From: Candidatus Methylomirabilota bacterium
Lineage (GTDB): Bacteria > Methylomirabilota > Methylomirabilia > Methylomirabilales > CSP1-5
DNA length: 7,439 nt
Direction of reading: 5' to 3'
Assembly: GCA_022615475.1 (NCBI GenBank)
Contig: JAKEGQ010000055.1
Location: 1-7,439, forward strand
Within the stretch, counting starts at the first letter, position 1, and each line of letters starts with the position of its first letter. Made by a program: the position numbers and the translations under genes. Below, in pieces: positions 1 to 4,429 of the stretch. The notes beneath the pieces are model-generated. The model did not search any database. It was given only the letters and a program-made list of their open reading frames with translations, and was not told the origin of the DNA.

Positions 1-366
1 GAGGGGGACCGTCACGGAGGATGGATCGAACCGGATGAAGGCGAAGTCGTGGTTGTAGTCGTAGTAGAAGAGTTTCCCCTCGGTGGAGCTGCCGTCGACG
101 AAGGTGATCTTGATGCGGGCTGGACTAATTGATGTGAGATGGCGATTCGTCGCGATGATGCCGCGATTGGCGTCGACAATGAATCCCGTCCCGTGCCATC
201 GTCCGGCACGGTCCAGGCCGATGTTAATATGGGTGGTGACTTCGAGGTTGACGACGGTGGGCTTGAGCCGCTCGATCGTCTCGGCCCACCTGTTGGCATG
301 GGCGATACCGGCTTGGCACCAGAGAAATCCTACAGCGCAGCAGATGACTTTCGCTCGACGTTTCAT
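1..366 (-). CDS. Exported HtrA-like serine protease, N-terminal part (gene runs off the window)
   Basis: This is an uninterrupted reading frame of 122 codons from ATG at 366 that leaves the window at base 1. Residues 1-24 form a signal peptide (basic MKRR start, hydrophobic core, likely cut after AHA), so the protein should act in the periplasm or outside. A trypsin-fold protease domain follows: GTGFIVDANRGIIATNRHL (59-77) carries the probable catalytic His76, and HDFAFIRFDP (106-115) carries the probable catalytic Asp107. The serine lies beyond the window, so activity cannot be confirmed. The TNRH and HDF-FxRFDP wording resembles, from memory, the fungal Nma111/Ynm3 branch of HtrA proteases more than classical DegP (TNxHV, D-A-L-K). 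The start is supported by GAGGTG three bases upstream and by the signal peptide. A canonical sigma-54 promoter at 381-396 indicates regulation separate from the bsh genes. Confidence 0.85.
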   Translation of the reverse strand, partial: MKRRAKVICCAVGFLWCQAGIAHANRWAETIERLKPTVVNLEVTTHINIGLDRAGRWHGTGFIVDANRGIIATNRHLTSISPARIKITFVDGSSTEGKLFYYDYNHDFAFIRFDPSSVTVPL

Positions 367-488
367 TAACACCTCAGTTTAGCAAGGTCCGTGCCAAAGT
401 AAAACCCAAAATTAAGGGCTGCGGTTCCCATCTCTTGAAGCACAATCGACTTTATATACGAAAGCCGAATTCAGGCAGTGCGGTGACG
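367..488 (-). other. 122-bp gap between the doxX-like gene and the HtrA-like gene
   Basis: Besides the sigma-54 promoter (381-396) and the palindrome at 482-493, the gap is AT-richer than its surroundings and holds a TATATAAAG tract on the minus strand (about 450-458). No good -35 box lies at the right distance upstream of it. No stem with a T-run follows the doxX stop codon, so I see no intrinsic terminator and read-through into the protease gene is possible. Confidence 0.5.
381..396 (-). promoter_or_regulatory. Sigma-54 (RpoN) promoter for the HtrA-like protease
   Basis: Read on the minus strand the site is TGGCACGGACCTTGCT. It matches the -24/-12 consensus TGGCACG-N4-TTGCW at every fixed position, with exactly 10 bp between the GG and GC pairs. 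The -12 C is at 382, so transcription should start near 370, only about 4 bases before the ATG at 366. That start would remove most of the GAGGTG Shine-Dalgarno at 375-370, so the mRNA may be leaderless or begin a few bases earlier. Known biology: sigma-54 promoters need an AAA+ enhancer-binding protein bound upstream. The GGTGACGTCACC palindrome at 482-493 lies about 117 bp upstream and could be its site (inference). Confidence 0.8.
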
Positions 489-493
489 TCACC
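482..493. promoter_or_regulatory. 12-bp perfect palindrome, possible activator site
   Basis: GGTGACGTCACC is a perfect palindrome overlapping the stop codon of the doxX-like gene (489-491). Its centre is about 117 bp upstream of the start site predicted from the sigma-54 promoter at 381-396, within the usual range for enhancer-binding-protein sites. The 9-mer GCGGTGACG that begins at 480 recurs at 3949-3957, upstream of the second sigma-54 promoter. No T-run follows on either strand, so it is not a terminator. The regulatory role is inference. Confidence 0.35.
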
Positions 494-902
494 TCTTCCC
501 CTTGAAGAGTATCCCGTCGACACTGAAGGCCCCGCCGCCGCTCGCCGCCAGGAACAGAAAGACAAAGGAATACAGCGCCGCCAGCTCGCCCCGATTGAGG
601 AGCGGCCAGAATCCCTGGGGAAAGTGTCCCATGAAGTAGGCGGCTGCCATCAGCCCCGACAGGATGAAGGCGATCGGCCGCGTGAACAGCCCGAACATGA
701 CGAGGAGCCCGCCGAAAAACTCCAGGATGCCGGCGGCGCCCATCAGCGACAAAAGCGGCGCCGTCGCGCCGGGTTGCCCCCCGAATCCGCCAAACAGACC
801 GAAGAGCTTCTGGGCCCCATGCGGTAAGAAGAGAAAACCGGTCATGGTCCGTAGGAGGTTCAGAGCAGGAGCCTGGAACTTGCTCACGGTCTGAGTGATC
901 AT
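489..902 (-). CDS. DoxX family membrane protein
   Basis: The product is 137 residues, the usual size for short DoxX proteins. It has four hydrophobic segments (about 15-33, 55-75, 76-92, 108-122) and the family pattern LRTMTGFLFLPHGAQKLFG (17-35), followed by a Gly-rich loop and GxxxFxGxLLxxG (59-71). The open frame continues upstream to 1130, but the start is set at ATG 902 by a strong Shine-Dalgarno (GAGGAGGTCACG then ATG). The upstream extension is low-complexity sequence inside bshA. It lies 67 bp after bshA on the same strand, so it is probably the third gene of that unit. DoxX proteins are inner-membrane proteins linked in some bacteria to oxidative stress and thiol or thiosulfate redox chemistry. 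A role alongside bacillithiol is plausible but inferred, and the exact reaction is unknown. Confidence 0.88.
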   Translation of the reverse strand: MITQTVSKFQAPALNLLRTMTGFLFLPHGAQKLFGLFGGFGGQPGATAPLLSLMGAAGILEFFGGLLVMFGLFTRPIAFILSGLMAAAYFMGHFPQGFWPLLNRGELAALYSFVFLFLAASGGGAFSVDGILFKGKR

Positions 903-969
903 CGTGACCTCCTCTCGTGGGTTCCCTGGCGGCGCCTCATGAGGGCGAGGTCGGATTGACTCCGTTGAC

Positions 970-2088
970 CTATTCCTCGAGCAGCTCCCGATACAGGGCC
1001 TCGTACTGCGGGATGACGCGGGGAGCGTCGAAGTGTTCGAGGACTCGCTTTCGCGCCGCCTGTGCCAAATGGCGATGGAGCCCCTCGTCCACGAGAACCC
1101 TGAGTGCCTCCCGCGCCATTCCCTCGACATCCCCCACGGGACGCAGGAGTCCGCTCACGCCTTCCTCGATCACCTCGGTCAGGCCGCCCACCCGGGTGGC
1201 GATCACCGGGACGCCGCAGCTCATGGCCTCAAGCGCCGCCAGCCCGAAGGATTCCAGTTCACTCGGGAGGAGGAACAGGTCGGCGACCTTCATGAGGCCC
1301 GGGATGTCCTCCTGACGGCTCAGGAAGAAGACCTTTTTTTCGATGTCCATCTCTCGCGTCAGGTGCTGGGCGGTGGGCCGCTCGACCCCGTCCCCCACCA
1401 TGAGGAGCTTCGCCGGCATCTCGCGCTGGACTGAGGCGAAGATCCGGATCACGTCCGTGACCCGCTTGACCGGCCGGAAATTACTGATGTGGAGGAGGAT
1501 GCGCTCTCCGGGGAGAGCAAAACGGCTGCGGGCCTCCTCATCCCGCCCCGGGCGGAATCGAGAGCTGTCGACGAAGTTCGGGATGACCCGGATGGGGCGG
1601 TCCGGAAGGAAGGTTTCGCGCGTTCTCTGTTCCAGATAGGATGAAACAGCGGTGACTCGGTCACTCCGATTGATGGCCAGTCGCGTGATCGAGCGGAGGG
1701 AAGGATCGATTCCCACCAGGGTGATGTCCGTCCCGTGAAGAGTGGTCAGGACCTTCAAACGGCCGCCCACCGCCTCTCGGGCCAGGACGGCGGAGACGGC
1801 GTGCGGAATGGCATAGTGGACGTGCAGCAGATCGAGACCCTCTGCCATGGTCACATCCGCCATCTTGGCCGCCAGGGTGATCGTGTAGGGGGTGTGTTCG
1901 AAGAGGGGATAGGACATCATCTCTACCTGATGAAAGAAGAGATTCTGCTGAAACGTGGGGAGGCGGAATGGGAGGGCGTAGCTGACAAAGTGGACGTGAT
2001 GGCCCCGCTGGCTGAGCTGGACGCCCAGTTCCGCCGCGACGGCGCCGCTTCCGCCATAGGTTGGATAGCAGGTGATGCCGATTTTCAT
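970..2088 (-). CDS. bshA: N-acetyl-alpha-D-glucosaminyl L-malate synthase BshA
   Basis: This is a 372-residue GT4-family (GT-B fold) glycosyltransferase that joins UDP-GlcNAc to L-malate, the first step of bacillithiol synthesis in the cytoplasm. Visible signatures are the N-terminal MKIGITCYPTYGGSGAVAAE (1-20) with its glycine loop, HVHYAIPHA (89-97), LHGTDIT (117-123), the phosphate-binding region HISNFRPVKR (200-209), and the EX7E motif in ELESFGLAALEAMSCG (277-292; Glu279 and Glu287). Length matches the family (about 375-380). The start at ATG 2088 gives the expected MKIGI N-terminus, but the upstream Shine-Dalgarno is weak (GGA only) and lies in a degenerate heptamer repeat, so translation may depend on coupling to bshC 60 bp upstream. 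Closely related GT4 enzymes exist, but the N-terminus plus the bshC neighbour make BshA secure. Confidence 0.94.
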   Translation of the reverse strand: MKIGITCYPTYGGSGAVAAELGVQLSQRGHHVHFVSYALPFRLPTFQQNLFFHQVEMMSYPLFEHTPYTITLAAKMADVTMAEGLDLLHVHYAIPHAVSAVLAREAVGGRLKVLTTLHGTDITLVGIDPSLRSITRLAINRSDRVTAVSSYLEQRTRETFLPDRPIRVIPNFVDSSRFRPGRDEEARSRFALPGERILLHISNFRPVKRVTDVIRIFASVQREMPAKLLMVGDGVERPTAQHLTREMDIEKKVFFLSRQEDIPGLMKVADLFLLPSELESFGLAALEAMSCGVPVIATRVGGLTEVIEEGVSGLLRPVGDVEGMAREALRVLVDEGLHRHLAQAARKRVLEHFDAPRVIPQYEALYRELLEE

Positions 2089-2093
2089 GAAGC

Positions 2094-2205
2094 GTCCAAT
2101 GTCCGATGTCCGAAGTCCAACGTCTGCGAGTCGACGACCGATGACCGCTCACCGATGACCGCGACGATTTGGTTTGCTGTCACCGGTCGTCGGTCTCCGG
2201 TCATC
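2094..2205. repeat. Degenerate 7-bp tandem repeat element with inverted arms, between bshC and bshA
   Basis: On the plus strand, 2094-2124 is four and a half tandem units of GTCCRAN (units at 2094, 2101, 2108, 2115). In the same period of 7, 2133-2160 holds GACGACC, GATGACC, GCTCACC and GATGACC. The 12-mer ACCGATGACCGC occurs twice, at 2137-2148 and 2151-2162, 14 bp apart. At 2185-2205 there are three units of the inverse type: GGTCGTC, GGTCTCC and GGTCATC. The GAYGACC and GGTCRTC blocks are complementary and could pair around a loop of about 25 bases. The element covers the whole bshC-bshA gap and the last codons of bshC. Period-7 arrays are best read as expanding or mobile-like short repeats, not gene sequence. 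Whether it recurs elsewhere in the genome cannot be seen here. Confidence 0.7.
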
Positions 2206-3864
2206 GCTAGCACGTGAGGCGCCCAGATAGAGGAGCCGGTGGTCCCATCCCGGCCCGTCAATGGCCGCCGCGATCACATCAATGAGGGGGAGCCCGTGAC
2301 GGCAGAGATACGGCATGAAGCCGTCCACCCGCTCCTGCAACTCTCCGTGCGGGAGTAAATGAGTCAAGACCCGGAGGACCTGGGTCCGGATCTCCTGGTT
2401 TCGGCGGTTGAGGGAGCGGAGGAGGAGCCGCTCCATCTCTTCCATCTGCTTCTTCACCAACCCCTCTCCCCGACCCAACCGGGGGGTGAGCGTGGGATCG
2501 AGGGTCGAGACCAGCACCTTGAGCTCTTCGAAGCCCTTGAGCACCGTCCGCACGACCCTCTGCTGCTTTGTGACAAAGCTCTTGGGGAGAGAGCGGCGAA
2601 GGACCTGGCGGACAATCCGCTCAGGGTCTTCGTGGAGGCCGCGGAATGTCAGGTCATGTTTCTTGATGAGTCGCTCGATTCGGCCCTCCACGAGAGTGAG
2701 GGACGCCCGCGGGAGGATGAAGGGCATCGGGATGTCGAAGTGGTCAAAGACCCCGCGAAGCTGGGCGTAGTAGGCGGTCTCGTGCGGCCCGGCCACGTGG
2801 GCGAGCGTGGGGAAGAGGAAGTTCTCCATGATGGGCCGGAGGATCACGTTGGGGCTGAAGCGCTCCGGGCTTTCCTCCACGATCCGCATGAGCTCTTGTC
2901 GGTCCCCGACCTGTTTGAGGGGTTGGCGCCCCTCGTGCAGATAAAAGAGGTTCGGGCCTTCTCCCCTCAGACGGACCTGCGGAGGATAGCCGAGACTGCG
3001 GAGCTTCTCCCAGGCGGTCTGGACCAGCCGTGCCGAGGCGGGCGCGGTGGCGATCTCATGGAGGAACAGGGAGCGAGCTAACGCCTTCAGGCGTCCGTCG
3101 GAAGGATCCACCAGGACCAGACCCTGGCTACCGAGGAGCGAGGAGAGCAACCGGCCGAAGGCCGCAACCAGATTTGCCCCGGGCCGATAACAGTCCTGGA
3201 GCAGCGCAAAAGCTTTCTCCTGAAGTCGACCTGCGCCCGCCGCCTGCCTGAGGGCGTCGAAGACCCTGTCGATCTCCGGAGTGAGGTCATGAGTCGCTGG
3301 AAGATCGGTCCCGAAACCTCTATGCGGGACATAGCGGAGAAGTGTGATGCGGTCTTGCTCGTCCGGCATGGCGATGTGGTCAATCTCAGCAAAGTCCGTG
3401 TCCTCGGAAGCCATCCAAAAGAGGGGGAGGCAGGGGATCTTCCACTCCGACTCGAGCTGGCGGGCCACCGCGACCGCCGTGAGGGCCTTGTACAAGGTAT
3501 AGAGGGGGCCACCGAAGAGTCCGACCTGCTGACCGGTCACTACCATCATTGCCCGGGAATCGCGCAGACGTGCGATCCCCTCGACGAGCGCATTGCCTGC
3601 GCCCCAGGTACGGTTCTGGTCGGTGAGAATGCTGGTCAGCTCGTCCCGGGGGTAGCTCCGGCGCGTGAGAGAGTCTAGGAGCTGCCCCTGCGACTGCCGT
3701 GGGTCCCAGCGATAGAAATCGCGGAGCGGAGACCTCCCCTGAAGATAATCCCGAAAGATGGGATTGACCCGTGGGAGAAGGGCGACATCTATCGCGTCGA
3801 AGCGCAGCATATGCATCCGGGCGAACGCGGGCGCGGTAGAGACCTTGCTTTCTCCGAACAACAT
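2149..3864 (-). CDS. bshC: Bacillithiol synthase (cysteine-adding enzyme) BshC
   Basis: The product is 571 residues (B. subtilis BshC is about 540). BshC catalyses the last step of bacillithiol synthesis, adding L-cysteine to glucosaminyl-malate. Family signatures are VVTGQQVGLFGGPLYTLYKA (108-127), PLFWMASEDTDFAEIDH (147-163), the block SPNVILRPIMENFLFPTL (337-354) with its AGPHETAYYAQL continuation (358-369), and LPRASLTLVE (384-393). A long helical stretch at about 435-500 would be the coiled-coil region. The ATG at 3864 is the first start after an in-frame TAA. It has no Shine-Dalgarno, but a -10 box ends 9 bases upstream, which fits leaderless translation; Met17 and Met19 are alternatives. 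Residues from about 549 on (SRASDDRRPTTG and the following basic tail) read through the repeat at 2149-2205 and look like an acquired C-terminus. bshB is not nearby. Confidence 0.93.
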   Translation of the reverse strand: MLFGESKVSTAPAFARMHMLRFDAIDVALLPRVNPIFRDYLQGRSPLRDFYRWDPRQSQGQLLDSLTRRSYPRDELTSILTDQNRTWGAGNALVEGIARLRDSRAMMVVTGQQVGLFGGPLYTLYKALTAVAVARQLESEWKIPCLPLFWMASEDTDFAEIDHIAMPDEQDRITLLRYVPHRGFGTDLPATHDLTPEIDRVFDALRQAAGAGRLQEKAFALLQDCYRPGANLVAAFGRLLSSLLGSQGLVLVDPSDGRLKALARSLFLHEIATAPASARLVQTAWEKLRSLGYPPQVRLRGEGPNLFYLHEGRQPLKQVGDRQELMRIVEESPERFSPNVILRPIMENFLFPTLAHVAGPHETAYYAQLRGVFDHFDIPMPFILPRASLTLVEGRIERLIKKHDLTFRGLHEDPERIVRQVLRRSLPKSFVTKQQRVVRTVLKGFEELKVLVSTLDPTLTPRLGRGEGLVKKQMEEMERLLLRSLNRRNQEIRTQVLRVLTHLLPHGELQERVDGFMPYLCRHGLPLIDVIAAAIDGPGWDHRLLYLGASRASDDRRPTTGDSKPNRRGHR

Positions 3865-3873
3865 CTGAATCTG

Positions 3874-3902
3874 ACGTTAACAAAGGGACCATGCGTTGTC
3901 AA
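3874..3902 (-). promoter_or_regulatory. Sigma-70-type promoter for bshC, leaderless configuration
   Basis: On the minus strand there is a perfect -35 TTGACA (3902-3897), a 17-bp spacer, and a -10 TAACGT (3879-3874) preceded by a TGT extended -10. The -10 matches consensus at only 3 of 6 positions but keeps the key A2 and T6. The -10 ends 9 bases before the bshC ATG (3864), so the predicted start site is about 3867. No Shine-Dalgarno is present before the ATG, consistent with a leaderless message. Confidence 0.6.
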
Positions 3903-3912
3903 CGCGGGGAAG

Positions 3913-3934
3913 GGCGTCTCATCCGCAAGACGCC
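3913..3934. promoter_or_regulatory. Inverted repeat upstream of the intergenic sigma-54 promoter, possible enhancer site
   Basis: GGCGTCT and AGACGCC are perfect 7-bp arms separated by 8 bp. The centre (about 3923) is roughly 122 bp upstream of the start site predicted from the sigma-54 promoter at 4020-4035, a typical position for an enhancer-binding-protein dyad. It does not match a specific known consensus I can name (NtrC or NifA). It also lies just upstream of the bshC -35 box, so it could instead regulate bshC. There is no T-run, so a terminator is unlikely. Confidence 0.45.
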
Positions 3935-4019
3935 GCTACCGACACGGGGCGGTGACGAGGATCCTTTGGTGACAAAAGATGCCCAATTGGCTGCTTAAGG
4001 GGGATTCTCGGGCTAGCCC

Positions 4020-4035
4020 TGGCACGATTGTTGCT
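4020..4035 (+). promoter_or_regulatory. Canonical sigma-54 (RpoN) promoter in the bshC-tolQ gap
   Basis: TGGCACGATTGTTGCT matches TGGCACG-N4-TTGCW at all fixed positions with GG-N10-GC spacing, and is followed by a T-tract (to 4039). The predicted start is near 4046, inside or beside a small hairpin (ACCCC 4043-4047, GGGGT 4054-4058). Nothing with a recognisable product starts immediately downstream. Candidates are the 56-codon ORF at 4081, a small RNA, or a long-leader transcript reaching tolQ at 4430. Confidence 0.8.
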
Positions 4036-4080
4036 TTTTCGTACCCCTGTTCGGGGGTTTCTTCAGGGGGGGGAAGATCC

Positions 4081-4248
4081 ATGCACAAGGTTTTCGGAAA
4101 CGAAGGAGGATTCGGGGACCGGGAGCTCCGGATTATCCGATCGGGCCTGAAGCGGCGGACACACCGGGAGCGTTCTCTGAGCGAGCGGGATACGAAGTCC
4201 GTTCCTGGTAGCCCCTCGCCTCGCCCGAAGCGCGACAAAGCAGCATGA
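4081..4248 (+). CDS. Possible small ORF downstream of the sigma-54 promoter (55 residues)
   Basis: The frame runs from ATG 4081 to TGA 4246-4248. It begins 35 bases after the start site predicted from the sigma-54 promoter, and a purine-rich run (AGGGGGGGGAAG) ends about 4 bases before the ATG, which could act as a Shine-Dalgarno. The peptide starts MHKVFGNEGG and is rich in Arg, Lys, Ser and Glu, with no membrane segment, signal peptide or family I recognise. The frame stays open upstream to 3979, but that start precedes the promoter. Its composition is typical of GC-rich non-coding frames, so a non-coding RNA is at least as likely. I keep it only because of promoter, ribosome site and start spacing. 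Confidence 0.25.
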   Translation: MHKVFGNEGGFGDRELRIIRSGLKRRTHRERSLSERDTKSVPGSPSPRPKRDKAA

Positions 4249-4257
4249 CGCGTGCCA
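4242..4257 (-). promoter_or_regulatory. Sigma-54-like site on the minus strand, one mismatch
   Basis: On the minus strand TGGCACGCGTCATGCT keeps TGGCACG, the GG-N10-GC spacing and the final GCT. It has A instead of T at the first position of TTGC. It points toward bshC, with a predicted start near 4231, about 367 bases before the bshC ATG. It faces the plus-strand sigma-54 promoter at 4020-4035, so the two transcripts would overlap by roughly 185 bases. It may be a second bshC promoter, an antisense promoter, or chance. Confidence 0.35.
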
Positions 4258-4286
4258 GAGGCAGCGCCTTCGGACACCTTTGACTG

Positions 4287-4301
4287 CCCTCGCGAAGAGG
4301 G
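4287..4301 (+). other. Small hairpin CCCTC-GCGAA-GAGGG
   Basis: Two perfect 5-bp arms flank a 5-base GCGAA loop, 39 bases after the end of the possible 56-codon ORF. It is followed by a purine-rich stretch and only a short T-run (4311-4313), so it is a poor intrinsic terminator. It could mark the 3' end of the sigma-54 transcript or simply be a leader structure. Confidence 0.2.
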
Positions 4302-4390
4302 AAGCTCGCATTTCCATCTGGCCAGGAGGTCCCTCACGGGTCCCAAGTACTAGTGGAGCGATGGACCACAGGCACTATCCCTTGACTCCC

Positions 4391-4419
4391 TTGACGCCTC
4401 CGGGGGACCGTGCTATAAG
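4391..4419 (+). promoter_or_regulatory. Sigma-70-type promoter for the tol operon, leaderless configuration
   Basis: The -35 is TTGACG (4391-4396), the spacer is 17 bp, and the -10 is TATAAG (4414-4419) preceded by TGC, an extended -10. Both hexamers match consensus at 5 of 6 positions. The predicted transcription start is about 4426, four bases before the tolQ ATG at 4430. There is no Shine-Dalgarno in the intervening bases, so tolQ is probably translated from a leaderless message. Confidence 0.72.
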
Positions 4420-4429
4420 ATGACACGTC

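Larger units (their letters stand above)
3865..4429. other. 565-bp divergent intergenic region between bshC and tolQ
   Basis: No recognisable protein family is encoded here in any frame. What can be seen is: one sigma-70-type promoter at each edge, a canonical sigma-54 promoter on the plus strand (4020-4035), a weaker sigma-54-like site on the minus strand (4242-4257), a 7-bp-armed dyad (3913-3934), several short palindromes (CCAATTGG 3983-3990, GGGCTAGCCC 4010-4019, CGGATTATCCG 4129-4139) and two small hairpins (4043-4058 and 4287-4301). The stretch from about 4046 to 4300 is a candidate small transcription unit. It includes a possible 56-codon ORF and an AAGGAGG at 4103-4109 that has no start codon at a useful distance. 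Confidence 0.7.

Noticed and set aside
450..458. TATATAAAG tract on the minus strand upstream of the protease gene as a sigma-70 -10 box
   Set aside because: No acceptable -35 hexamer lies 16-18 bp upstream, and it is about 85 bases from the start codon, whereas the sigma-54 site is well formed.
935..944. CCTCATGAGG palindrome between bshA and the doxX-like gene
   Set aside because: It is only 10 bp with no T-run and no promoter nearby. It is too short to call a terminator or operator.
903..1130. N-terminal extension of the doxX-like frame to an ATG at 1130
   Set aside because: The extension is low-complexity Ser/Arg sequence overlapping bshA. A strong GAGGAGG ribosome site places the start at 902, exactly where DoxX similarity begins.
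1661..2152. A 163-codon minus-strand frame overlapping bshA and the repeat element
   Set aside because: Its start is only the translated heptamer repeat, and the remainder is an out-of-frame reading of bshA.
2094..2205. CRISPR array
   Set aside because: The repeats are 7-bp contiguous units with no spacers of constant length and no cas genes nearby.
2359..3081. A 240-codon plus-strand open frame opposite bshC
   Set aside because: It is fully antisense to a well-recognised BshC, rich in Glu/Leu/Arg from mirrored codons, and shows no family features. It is a typical shadow frame in GC-rich DNA.
3979..4080. Upstream extension of the small intergenic ORF to an ATG at 3979
   Set aside because: That start precedes the sigma-54 promoter and has no ribosome site. 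Any transcript from that promoter would not contain it.
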